Assembly: GCF_025685575.1 (NCBI RefSeq) | Contig: NZ_JAGSYD010000003.1 | Coordinates: 798,592-862,591, forward strand | Source of the DNA: Granulicella cerasi | GTDB lineage: Bacteria; Acidobacteriota; Terriglobia; Terriglobales; Acidobacteriaceae | Direction of reading: 5' to 3' | Length of the DNA stretch: 64,000 bases | Shown here: piece after piece, positions 42,677 through 50,870 of the stretch | How positions within the stretch are numbered: position 1 is the first letter of the stretch | Layout of the letters: each line of letters starts with the position of its first letter | Notes under the pieces: model-generated | The model's database searches: none | Seen by the model: only the letters and a program-made list of their open reading frames with translations | What the model was told of the DNA's origin: nothing | Program-made: the position numbers and the translations under genes

Positions 42677-43975
42677 ATGGGTAAATCGCATCAAGCAGGC
42701 TGGGTATCGCTGCGCGGAAAGCAGTGGTTTGGCTACTTCCGTCAGACGATTCTCGATCCTGACACAGGCGAGGAGCGAGTCAAGAAAGTCTGCGTCAAGC
42801 TCGCCCTCAAAACCAAAATGACGAAGCTCCAGGCGCGGGAAGCATTACGAGCCGAAGTCACCAAACGCACTGGTCAAAACCTCGGAGGTCGGGTCCTCAA
42901 GGACAGTTCCGTCACCTTCGAATGGTTTGTGCTCAATCGCTACTTTCCGCTTCGCAAGGGAGATTGGCGACCTGAAACGGCGAAAGAGAAGATGTCGCAG
43001 ATTCAGATCGACCTCGTAAATCGATTCGGAGCGTATCCGCTCGATTCGTTCGACAAGTTCATGTTGCAGACGCACCTGAACAGTCTTGCGGAGCGGTACT
43101 CGCAGGATCGTGTGAAGCAAGCAAGGTCGTATCTGAAGTCGATCTTCGATGAAGCCATCGAGCAGGAGTACCTGACAAAAGATCCAAGCCGGAAGCTTCG
43201 GATTCCGAAGAACCTCCGGCCCAAAGACAAGCAGGTGCTGAACTGGGAACAGCTTTGGCTGATCCTGGCCAATGCGGGCAGGCGAGATCGCCTGCTTCTG
43301 ATGCTCGATATGACGGAGGCGCTTCGCCCCAGCGAGTTGTTCGCGCTTCGGTGGAGATCCTTCGATGACCAGAACACACTAACCCTGACCGAAACTGTCT
43401 ACCGGCGCACGCTTCGGCCCTTCGGCAAAACGCCTGGCAGCCTCACCAAGGTTCACCTGCCCGATGGTCTTGCAGACGAACTGCTGCGCTGGAAGATGGA
43501 ATGCAAGAAGACGTCCTGCAAGAGTGTCCTCTGCACGAAGTCGGAGCACCGAAAGGCTTCTCCGGACGAGTTCATCTTTCAGAATGCCGACGGCGGCTTC
43601 ATGGACGCGGACAACTACCGCTTCCGGGTACTGAAGCCATTGGCCGAGTCGTTGGGTGTTCCGAAGCTGAACTTTCAGGTGATGCGGCGGACGATGGCGA
43701 CGCAGGCGCAGAAGATGGGCTCGGTCAAAGATATCCAGGCGCACCTTCGGCACTCGCGGCCCGACACCACGGCTCACGAGTACATGCAGGAGCTACCCGA
43801 GAGCGTACAAACGATGGTCGGATCGGTGTACGCGATGCTGATGAAAGGAGGAGAGAATCAGTCTTCCGACGATTTGCCACAAAAAGCCGCAAATGCCTCG
43901 ACTGTCACGTCGCCTAAGTTATTGAAAGGATTGGTGGGCACAGCAGGATTCGAACCTACGACTTCCACCGTGTGA
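42677..43975 (+). CDS. int: Tyrosine-recombinase integrase of the ICE
   Basis: 432 residues. Arm- and core-binding domains come first (DRVKQARSYLKSIFDEAIEQ), then the catalytic domain with Arg in MTEALRPSELFALRW, VMRRTMATQAQ (second Arg; the usual preceding His is Gln here), HLRHSRPDTT and the nucleophile Tyr in HEYMQ. GAGGAATC precedes the ATG. The last codons (LVGTAGFEPTTSTV) are read from the antisense of the tRNA-Val gene, so the coding end includes the attachment core. This is typical when the element integrates into a tRNA 3' end. Confidence 0.92.
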   Translation: MGKSHQAGWVSLRGKQWFGYFRQTILDPDTGEERVKKVCVKLALKTKMTKLQAREALRAEVTKRTGQNLGGRVLKDSSVTFEWFVLNRYFPLRKGDWRPETAKEKMSQIQIDLVNRFGAYPLDSFDKFMLQTHLNSLAERYSQDRVKQARSYLKSIFDEAIEQEYLTKDPSRKLRIPKNLRPKDKQVLNWEQLWLILANAGRRDRLLLMLDMTEALRPSELFALRWRSFDDQNTLTLTETVYRRTLRPFGKTPGSLTKVHLPDGLADELLRWKMECKKTSCKSVLCTKSEHRKASPDEFIFQNADGGFMDADNYRFRVLKPLAESLGVPKLNFQVMRRTMATQAQKMGSVKDIQAHLRHSRPDTTAHEYMQELPESVQTMVGSVYAMLMKGGENQSSDDLPQKAANASTVTSPKLLKGLVGTAGFEPTTSTV

Positions 43976-44006
43976 AGGTGGCACTCTACCGCTGAGTTAT
44001 GCGCCC
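43932..44006 (-). tRNA. tRNA-Val (anticodon CAC), ICE integration site
   Basis: On the minus strand the gene begins GGGCGCATAACTCAGCGG and ends GTGCCC-A-CCA, with CCA encoded. The anticodon arm CCACC-TTCACAC-GGTGG gives CAC (valine, GUG codons). The acceptor stem pairs with one G-U. The 3' half (GTTCGAATCCTGC T-arm) points into the element and overlaps the integrase 3' end, marking the right-hand attachment site. Confidence 0.92.
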
Positions 44007-44087
44007 TTTTGCAGACCGGAAGGCTGCTACAGAGGTGAGTCACGCGACAGGTTGCGCCTGACCAACTCCGTTAGTATATCACCGCCG

Positions 44088-44393
44088 CTAAAAGCCTGCA
44101 GACCGCTCGACAAAGCCGAACTTCATCGCGAAGCCGAGCGCCAGAGCCAATACCAGCGCCAATGCCGTCAGCCCAGCGGAGGCACGGATTCGCTTCATCG
44201 CCGCTTCAATCAGCAGAATCACGACGAAGAGCGCCAGCATCAGGAAGAGGCCGTCGAGCACAAAGACACGCGTCGGGTTCACGTTCACTGTCCATGCAGG
44301 CAGCACGTGGAAGACCGGAAGAAACGACCCCGCGCCAAAGGCAACGAGGAACAGCAACATCTGTAGAAACACCGAAACGATCTTCTTGAACAC
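44088..44393 (-). CDS. Small polytopic membrane protein
   Basis: 101 residues with three hydrophobic helices (FLQMLLFLVAFGAGSFLPV, VFVLDGLFLMLALFVVILL, LTALALVLALALGFAMKFG) and a basic segment MKRIR between the last two. No family recognised. It lies just outside the ICE, downstream of the deaminase-like gene on the same strand. Confidence 0.65.
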   Translation of the reverse strand: MFKKIVSVFLQMLLFLVAFGAGSFLPVFHVLPAWTVNVNPTRVFVLDGLFLMLALFVVILLIEAAMKRIRASAGLTALALVLALALGFAMKFGFVERSAGF

Positions 44394-44443
44394 TCTGGGC
44401 TCCTTCCGGTTTGCGGCAAACGCGCGACGCGCTCGCTAGCAGT

Positions 44444-46057
44444 TTAGTGCTTCACCGCGCCTGCGTGCGCTTCAAACTCCGCGAGGCGACGTTCCAACTC
44501 CCACTGCTCGCGCGCCTTTTCGCTGGTCGCCAGGAAAGCTTCGCAGGCAGGCGAGGGCTTTGAGGCAGCGGTGATCGATGCACTGCACGCAGCCACCTTA
44601 TGTGCGTAGTGGTCCTGCTCGATATAAAGGCTTGGCCCGGCGAGGAAGCTGTGCTCGAGCGAAGTGCGCGCCGACTGTTTGAGGTCCGCGTACTCGAGGT
44701 TTTGCTCCTGCACGCCCTTCACGTACTCGTGCGTCAGGTCGATGCGGCTGACGCCTTCATCATCGGTGCAGAGCGAGTACGGCACGTGTGCAGCGCGATA
44801 GGCCGCGATCGGGTGGTCCTTGCCCTTCACGCCGAGGATCACGTCGTTCGACGTGAGGTTCAGCTCGAGCGAGATGTGTTGCGCGGCCATCTGCTTCAGC
44901 AGCGCGTCAGGATCCTTCTCATACAGCACGTCGACACCGTGGCCGATGCGCAAAGCATGGCCGAGATCGATGGCTTCACGAATGTGGAAGGTCATGCCGT
45001 CAGGCGGCACAAGCCCGGGAGCCACCTCGCCCCCGTGCAGCGTTACACGCACTTTGGGATACACCGTGTGCAGGTAATCGAGCATCTGCATCTGCAGATG
45101 GTAGTCGCGCATGGAGAGGTAGCCGTCCTCTGGCATGACGAAGTTGAGGCCGACGAAACGAGGATCAGCAGAGGCGCTCTCAAAGCCGAGCAGCGTTTGC
45201 GCGAAGACCTGCTCGGGCGAGAAGCCACGCAGAATCTGATAGAGATACTTGGTCTTCACCGCGCAGCCAGGGCCGGCTGCGGGTGTGCCGCAGCGCTCTA
45301 TGCTGTTGCGTTGCTGCTCCATCGTGTCGAGCGCCTTGCGGTCTGTTGCGACCTCGTCGCGAAGGCCCGCCGCGAGCATCGCATCGCGCAGCTTCGCAAG
45401 CATATCGCGAGAGATGCTTTGCTCTGAGCCGATGGGCCAACCGATGCGGCGCGCGATGCCAATCGCTCCCCCGAAGGGCGGCGTGTTCATGATCTCGAGG
45501 TACTGCTCGTTCTGCGCGGCCGCACGTGTTGCCACCTCGTCGAGCCACTCGCCTTCAAAGCCCTGCAGCGCGTTGAAGCGCCCGAAGGTAGCGAAGAACT
45601 GATCGTGACCGTTGATACCCTGCGTGGGCACGAAGGCGCGCATAGAAAGGCTGTCGACCAGCGCGTCATAGAGCGCCTGATGCTTGAAGATTTCACCGGA
45701 AGGAACCTGGCCCGCGTCACACTCCTTGCCGCTCGGCGTGACGAACTGCACAGCGCCCTGGCCAGTGGGAACGGCAGGAGTCCCCGCGCTCACGGAAGCA
45801 ATGCAGAGGTGCTGCTTCGCGGCTTCCGCGATGAAGGTTTCTGCATAGACCGCGCCAGAGAGGTGCATGTGCAGATCGGCGCCCTTGGGGAAGTTCTTGA
45901 GCAGAGCGTAAAGCTCAGGCGAGCCCATTTTTTTCGCAGCGTCGAGAGCGTGTTGCGCGCGCACTTCGCCCGGTGTTGCCGCCTGCGCCGAGGCCGCGGA
46001 TGAGCTCAAGGCGATCGAAAGAGCTGCCACACTTCCACACACAAACGACCAACGCAT
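44444..46057 (-). CDS. Secreted adenosine deaminase-like amidohydrolase (ADGF type)
   Basis: About 537 residues with a signal peptide (SVAALSIALSSSAASAQA). Metal and catalytic motifs of the adenosine deaminase family are in order: KGADLHMHLSGAVYAE (HxH), VTLHGGEVAPG, RIGHGVDVLYEKD and SLCTDDEGVSRIDLTHEY. It would convert extracellular or periplasmic adenosine to inosine. I start at ATG 46057 because it gives a standard signal peptide; a GTG at 46084 (nine residues longer) is also in frame. Confidence 0.85.
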   Translation of the reverse strand: MRWSFVCGSVAALSIALSSSAASAQAATPGEVRAQHALDAAKKMGSPELYALLKNFPKGADLHMHLSGAVYAETFIAEAAKQHLCIASVSAGTPAVPTGQGAVQFVTPSGKECDAGQVPSGEIFKHQALYDALVDSLSMRAFVPTQGINGHDQFFATFGRFNALQGFEGEWLDEVATRAAAQNEQYLEIMNTPPFGGAIGIARRIGWPIGSEQSISRDMLAKLRDAMLAAGLRDEVATDRKALDTMEQQRNSIERCGTPAAGPGCAVKTKYLYQILRGFSPEQVFAQTLLGFESASADPRFVGLNFVMPEDGYLSMRDYHLQMQMLDYLHTVYPKVRVTLHGGEVAPGLVPPDGMTFHIREAIDLGHALRIGHGVDVLYEKDPDALLKQMAAQHISLELNLTSNDVILGVKGKDHPIAAYRAAHVPYSLCTDDEGVSRIDLTHEYVKGVQEQNLEYADLKQSARTSLEHSFLAGPSLYIEQDHYAHKVAACSASITAASKPSPACEAFLATSEKAREQWELERRLAEFEAHAGAVKH

Positions 46058-46329
46058 TCCCCTAGCCAGACGCACGTAGCTCACTCACTTTCACTCTGCG
46101 ATATCGGTTGGTGTACAGCATACGATGTCCAACGAAGAATGGTGGCAGCGGAATGCGCGGCGGGCGATTTTGCGTTCTGGCTCAGGTCGGCTATACTAAC
46201 CAAGTCGTTCTTCTGACGGTTCCGAGCGCCACGCGCCGAGCCGGTTCCCTTCCCTCAACAGGCAGGCGGAAAGCAGGAAACGCAAGCAATGAGCGCGCTT
46301 GGCAGCCTCACTGTGTATTGCAAAGCCAA

Positions 46330-46404
46330 GGCCAGATAGCTCAGTGGTAGAGCGCGGCCCTGAAAAGGCCGGCGTCGGCGGTTCGATCCCGTCTCTGGCC
46401 ACCA
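46330..46404 (+). tRNA. tRNA-Phe (anticodon GAA)
   Basis: It begins GGCCAGATAGCTCAGTGG and ends TCTGGCC-A-CCA with CCA encoded. The anticodon arm GGCC-CTGAAAA-GGCC gives GAA (phenylalanine), and the T-arm is GGTTCGATCCC. All stems pair. Confidence 0.95.
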
Positions 46405-46579
46405 CTCTTTCAATAACTTAGCGGCAATCACAAAGTTCAAGTTTAGTCGCGCGCGAACAATACGCGGACATTTGAACCAAACCGCGGTGCTGCGGTTCCG
46501 GCCATACCTTGCCTCACGATCGCTGGGGCTGCACGGATCGAGCGTTCCGTGCCGCAAGCGATGAATAACGTTGACCGCT

Positions 46580-46897
46580 TCAACCGCCCCGCTTTGCTGC
46601 GGCGAGCACGCTCTGGAGCAGGCCGGGAAAACGAGCATCGAGCTCCTTGCTCCGCAGCCGATTCATAATCACCGTGCCCTGAGTCTCGCCCTGAATGATG
46701 CCGGTCTGCCGCAGCACGCTGAAGTGGTGCGAGAGAGAGGACTTTGCCCTGTCCAAAGCGAAGGTGCCGCAGGCCTTTTCGCCCTCCAGGTGGAGCTGCC
46801 GGACGATCTCCAAGCGCACCGGGTCGGCAAGCGCGTGCAGGACCTCGACAAGGCTTGTGTGTTCGTTCGGATCGTTCCTGACCGCGCGCTTCTTCAT
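46580..46897 (-). CDS. ArsR-family transcriptional repressor
   Basis: 105 residues with the winged-helix core EVLHALADPVRLEIVRQLH and SSLSHHFSVLRQTGIIQGET. The metal-binding cysteine pair of ArsR (ELCVCDL) is replaced by ACGTFALDR, so metal sensing is unlikely. I start at ATG 46897. It is divergent from a quinone-oxidoreductase gene, with two TTCGA/TCGAA palindromes between them. Confidence 0.85.
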   Translation of the reverse strand: MKKRAVRNDPNEHTSLVEVLHALADPVRLEIVRQLHLEGEKACGTFALDRAKSSLSHHFSVLRQTGIIQGETQGTVIMNRLRSKELDARFPGLLQSVLAAAKRGG

Positions 46898-46905
46898 GAC
46901 AAATG

Positions 46906-46981
46906 TTCGATGCAATTCGAATAAGAAAGAATCCAAAATTGGCGACGCCCCATCTACGTAGAAGTTCGAAAATTTTCGAAC
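46906..46981. promoter_or_regulatory. Two palindromic operators for the ArsR-family repressor
   Basis: A perfect 18-bp palindrome GTTCGAAAATTTTCGAAC lies at 46964-46981, 12 bases before the oxidoreductase ATG, and a related site TTCGA-TGCAAT-TCGAA at 46906-46921 lies beside the repressor start. Together they would control both genes. Confidence 0.7.
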
Positions 46982-46993
46982 AAGGGAGCAAAG

Positions 46994-48004
46994 ATGAGAG
47001 CGTGGCAGCTACAAAACACCGGTAAGCAAAACCTGAAGATGATTGAGGTTGATCGCCCGATTCCCGGTCCCGGCGATGTCTTGGTGCGGACGCGAGCCGT
47101 TTCGTTGAACTTTCGCGATAAAGCGATCATCGACGGCACTTATCCGATCGCACTTCAGATGCCACTGGTGCTGGCGAGCGACCTGGCCGGCGAGGTTGTA
47201 GCTGTGGGCGACCGTGTCGACCAGGTGAAGGTCGGCGACTCAGTGCTGTCCGTCTTCAAACCACTATGGATCGACGGCGTACCCAGCCAGGAAGCTGGGC
47301 GGCAGACTCTCGGCGGACCGTTACCGGGCGTTCTGGCAGAGTATGTCGTGCTGTCGCAGCACGGCGTCCTGCGCTACCCGCCATACCTCTCGCCTGCCGA
47401 GGCCGCAAGCCTTCCGATCGCCGCCGTCACAGCCTGGTCGGCTTTGTTTAAAACGGGAGACCTCAAGTCTGGGCAGACAATTCTCGTGCAAGGCAGTGGT
47501 GGCGTTGCCTTGGCGGCGCTGCAGCTGGCGTCAGCCCATGGAGCTCGAACCATTGCTCTGACCCGCGGCACGAGCAAGATAGCGAGGCTGAAGGAGCTCG
47601 GCGCGTTGGATGTGATCGATACGACAGCAACGCCTGATTGGCAGCAGGAAGTGCTGCGCCTGACGGGAGGCAACGGCGTCGACCAAGTGGTGGACGTGCT
47701 AGGTGGTGACTCGCTACGGCGTTCTACGGAGGCGACGGCCTGGGGTGGCCAGGTGTCCGTGATCGGATTCATGGATCAGCCGACCGCTACGATCTCCGTG
47801 GGCACGGTCCTTGGACGAGGCATTCGCATACAAGGCATCGGCGTAGGATCGCGGAGGGACACGCAGGACCTGCTGACATTTCTGGAGTCTCACCGCCTGC
47901 GTCCAGTGATCGAGTCAACGTACCCCTTCGCCGAAGCGCCCGCAGCCTTCGAGCATCTGGATCGTGGGCCATTCGGCAAAGTAGTGATTCTGGTCGAGGA
48001 TTAG
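46994..48004 (+). CDS. Zinc-independent MDR-family NAD(P)H:quinone oxidoreductase / alcohol dehydrogenase
   Basis: 336 residues. The N-terminal GroES-like fold (DRPIPGPGDVLVRTRAVSLN, FRDKAIIDGTYP) and a Rossmann NAD(P) domain (ILVQGSGGVALAALQLA) define a medium-chain dehydrogenase. The catalytic Zn-binding CxxH is absent (LNFRDK), as in quinone reductases. The overlapping GTTCGAA palindrome suggests repression by the adjacent ArsR protein. Confidence 0.85.
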   Translation: MRAWQLQNTGKQNLKMIEVDRPIPGPGDVLVRTRAVSLNFRDKAIIDGTYPIALQMPLVLASDLAGEVVAVGDRVDQVKVGDSVLSVFKPLWIDGVPSQEAGRQTLGGPLPGVLAEYVVLSQHGVLRYPPYLSPAEAASLPIAAVTAWSALFKTGDLKSGQTILVQGSGGVALAALQLASAHGARTIALTRGTSKIARLKELGALDVIDTTATPDWQQEVLRLTGGNGVDQVVDVLGGDSLRRSTEATAWGGQVSVIGFMDQPTATISVGTVLGRGIRIQGIGVGSRRDTQDLLTFLESHRLRPVIESTYPFAEAPAAFEHLDRGPFGKVVILVED

Positions 48005-48141
48005 CGACAACGGCCCCAGCCTTGCCGCTTCGATCGCATGGGCTGGGGCTTCCAGGAGAGGCAGTTACCACTGAGGCCGTCATTGAAAGGATTGCTTTCG
48101 GTGAGCGTATTTACGCTCGTTCCCAGATTGCTCGACTAGTG

Positions 48142-49149
48142 TCACATAAGGTTTTGGGTGGAGAGCCAAGCTCGGATCTCATGCACAAGTTCCAGTTTGC
48201 ACTCGAGCGGGAGCCAGTGGCCAGAAGGCAAATTGCTAACGGTCAGGTTCTGGCAAGCTGCTCTCATGGGGTCGCCTTGATGGTTCCCGACGATGTTACA
48301 AACTTGATCGTAGTTACCGTTCACGAAGAAGAGGGGCTGCGTCAGTTGTCCGTTCTCCGGTGCGGTATCTGCATAGGCAAGGTTAGCCTCGTCGTTCAGA
48401 TACCATGCGCAAGAGGGACGAAAACCGTGCTTCTCAAAACTTTTCACCAGCACCTCGAAGTCATCCGAAGGCCAAAGCTCAGGATCAGGTTGCGTTAGCG
48501 GAGCGCAATGCGCCTCCCCAAAACGGCCGCCCTTGCGGGTCACAAGCGCTAGCGGACTCACCTTATGCACCGATGCCGGATCACCGGATCGGAAGATCGT
48601 CGCTAAGGAGGAAGCCTTGTCCGCATCCAGATCGGAGACCGCCTGCTCGAAGTGTCTTGTGTAGTACCGGTAGTAATCCCATTGCCCATCCGGGTACTGC
48701 TCCGCGGGATAGATCGTGCGATCCACCAAGGGAACAATGGTGGAGAGCGCGTGGCCGGCAGGCTGATACGCGAGTGACGTCAACACAACGCCGCGAGCTC
48801 GTTGAGGTTGATGCGACGCAAGAGCACTTGCAACAACGCAGCCCCAATCATGACCGATCCAGATAGCGGGCTCGCCACCCAGGTGATCGTGCAATTCGGT
48901 CATGTCTGCGACAACTTCTTCAATCGAGTATGCGTGGATCGACTCAGGTGCAGAAGATCCACCAAAACCCCGCAGATCGGGAGCAATGCAGCGCCAGCCG
49001 TCCGCGGCAAACGCGAGCATCTGCGCCCGCCACATCAGGCCCATGCTGGGCCAACCGTGAAGGAAAATCATCAACGGGCCATCAGCTGGCCCTGCGACAA
49101 GATATTGGGTCGTGTGCCGGACCGTCTTCAAGATTTGTTTGTCTATCAT
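48142..49149 (-). CDS. Alpha/beta hydrolase, epoxide-hydrolase-like
   Basis: 335 residues from ATG 49149 (MIDKQILKTVRHTTQY). HGWPSMGLMW (oxyanion HGxP), WIGHDWGC (nucleophile Asp in GHDWG, the pattern of epoxide hydrolases and haloalkane dehalogenases), and a C-terminal His in LPSGHWLPLE. The longer frame to 49197 lacks a better start. No signal peptide. Confidence 0.8.
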   Translation of the reverse strand: MIDKQILKTVRHTTQYLVAGPADGPLMIFLHGWPSMGLMWRAQMLAFAADGWRCIAPDLRGFGGSSAPESIHAYSIEEVVADMTELHDHLGGEPAIWIGHDWGCVVASALASHQPQRARGVVLTSLAYQPAGHALSTIVPLVDRTIYPAEQYPDGQWDYYRYYTRHFEQAVSDLDADKASSLATIFRSGDPASVHKVSPLALVTRKGGRFGEAHCAPLTQPDPELWPSDDFEVLVKSFEKHGFRPSCAWYLNDEANLAYADTAPENGQLTQPLFFVNGNYDQVCNIVGNHQGDPMRAACQNLTVSNLPSGHWLPLECKLELVHEIRAWLSTQNLM

Positions 49150-49279
49150 GGGCTCTCCCGATGTGTGCCTCTCTTTTTGATGCACTGACACCTCCATTTG
49201 CAGCCGCAGTTCTCCATGTACGATCTGCCGACAAATGTAAGCTCAATTTTTGTCCGTGGGAGTGTCCGCGCTGCTGACC

Positions 49280-49873
49280 TTAGCGATTCGCGCGGAGGAG
49301 TTCCTCAATCCCTGCCGACGCAGCGCGGGCGATGCGCAGGAGGCGAGTGACAGAGGTGCCCTCCCGTGCGCTGGCGGAAAGTCCGGACATGACACTCGCC
49401 GTGTAATCCGTGACCGCAGTGGCCGCCTGCCGATTCTCGCGTGAGACAAAAGCGTGAATCTGCTTGCGCCGAAGTTTGGCAATGCGACGCGCGATGATGA
49501 CCTCTTCTTGAGAGTCGTTGCCACGCACGGCTTCGAGCACAAGGCATCCACGCTGATGCGGATGCTCCCCGTAAGTGCGGGCCGCCTGTTCCAGCAAGTC
49601 AGTCAGAGCCTCCGCTACGGGGCGTTTTGGACGGAGAATGTCCTCCAGCGCTAGAACGGAATTGGAATACCGCTGCAGTATCGATTCGAAGTATGACGCT
49701 TTGCTGCCGAACGCCTTGTAGAAGCTGGGAGGGGTGATCCCTAGCTTCTCCGTGATCGCAGCGATACCAACCGTCTGGTATCCCTCTGCATGGAACATCT
49801 GCTGGCCTGTGTTCAGGGCCACCTGGAGATCAAACTCTCTCGGTCTTCCGCGTCGCTTCTCTAAGGTAGTCAT
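49280..49873 (-). CDS. bdcR: TetR-family repressor, BdcR-like
   Basis: 197 residues with a TetR helix-turn-helix (GYQTVGIAAITEKLGITPPS, FYKAFGSKASYFESIL). It is divergent from a BdcA-like dehydrogenase, as bdcR is from bdcA in E. coli. A perfect GGTAGTG-TT-CACTACC palindrome lies in the shared promoter, with a related GGTAG-TCATCG-CTACC at its own start (49865-49880). Confidence 0.75.
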   Translation of the reverse strand: MTTLEKRRGRPREFDLQVALNTGQQMFHAEGYQTVGIAAITEKLGITPPSFYKAFGSKASYFESILQRYSNSVLALEDILRPKRPVAEALTDLLEQAARTYGEHPHQRGCLVLEAVRGNDSQEEVIIARRIAKLRRKQIHAFVSRENRQAATAVTDYTASVMSGLSASAREGTSVTRLLRIARAASAGIEELLRANR

Positions 49874-49912
49874 CGCTACCCAATTCTACCCCCGGGTGGT
49901 ACTTTGTATTTA

Positions 49913-49928
49913 GGTAGTGTTCACTACC
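49913..49928. promoter_or_regulatory. TetR-type operator between bdcR-like and bdcA-like genes
   Basis: GGTAGTGTTCACTACC is a perfect palindrome 20 bases before the dehydrogenase start, with a weaker copy at 49865-49880. It is the probable binding site of the adjacent TetR-family protein. Confidence 0.7.
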
Positions 49929-49947
49929 GAAAGGTGACGAGGTTTGT

Positions 49948-50661
49948 ATGAGTTATTTTGCGGGGAAACGGGTGATGGTTCTGGGTGGCAGCCGTGGCAT
50001 CGGTGCTGCTATTGTTTCTGCTTTCAGTCAGGCAGAGGCTGAGGTGGTTTTCACCTACTCAGGATCGAAGGACGCGGCGGCGTCCTTGGCTTCCAAAACA
50101 GGTGCGACGGCTGTTTTCGCGGACGCGGCGGATCGCTCAGCAGCCGTGACCGCGGTTCGGAACGCCGGTCCGATAGAGATTTTCATTTACAACGCTGGAG
50201 TGATCGTAAGCGGCGATCCTCTCGCCGTGAGCCCGGACGATGTGGATCGGTTGATCGACATCAACGTTCGCTCGCCATACCACACCGCAGTGGAGGCTGT
50301 TCGCTCGATGCCGAACGGTGGACGCTTACTCTTCATCGGTTCAGTTCATGGAGACCGCATGCCCTTCAAAGGGATCACCTCCTATGGACTCAGCAAGTCT
50401 GCGCTGCAGGGCATGACGCGCGGCTTTGCCCGGGATTTTGGGCATCGAGAGATTACCGTGAACGTCGTTCAACCTGGCCCTACCGATACCGACATGAATC
50501 CCGCCACGGGGCCACTCGCCGAACAAATGCACGCCCAGATGGCGATCAAGAAGCATGGCACCTCCGAGGATGTGGCTCAATTGTGCCTTTACCTTGCAGG
50601 GCCGTACGCGAGCGGTATCACGGGAGCGATGCACACCATCGATGGTGGCTTCGGAGCCTAG
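49948..50661 (+). CDS. bdcA: Short-chain dehydrogenase, BdcA-like
   Basis: 237 residues. Rossmann motif LGGSRGIGAAIV, catalytic SYGLSKSALQGM (Tyr/Lys) and VVQPGPTDTD. The sequence strongly resembles E. coli BdcA (for example GSKDAA, PNGGRLLFIGSVHGDRMP, GAMHTIDGGFGA), an SDR reported to bind cyclic-di-GMP and promote biofilm dispersal. The neighbouring TetR repressor and shared palindrome support this. Confidence 0.8.
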   Translation: MSYFAGKRVMVLGGSRGIGAAIVSAFSQAEAEVVFTYSGSKDAAASLASKTGATAVFADAADRSAAVTAVRNAGPIEIFIYNAGVIVSGDPLAVSPDDVDRLIDINVRSPYHTAVEAVRSMPNGGRLLFIGSVHGDRMPFKGITSYGLSKSALQGMTRGFARDFGHREITVNVVQPGPTDTDMNPATGPLAEQMHAQMAIKKHGTSEDVAQLCLYLAGPYASGITGAMHTIDGGFGA

Positions 50662-50870
50662 TGGAAGCTTCCAGCGAGGCGTTGTACCAGCATCATGATC
50701 GACACAGAGGTGGCGCGCGGGTAGGGTCTCTCACGGAGAGGCAGAAGCGATGGCGGCATTTGGATCACGCTATATGTGACGTGCCCGCGTATCCGCCAAA
50801 GAACAGCGGACTCATAAAGGCGAAGCCTCGCTGTCCATCAGCCTCTTGTGTGCGGGATACATGGATGAGG

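Noticed and set aside
46405..46579. Possible short gene after tRNA-Phe
   Set aside because: Only shadow frames with no start signal; the stretch is treated as intergenic.
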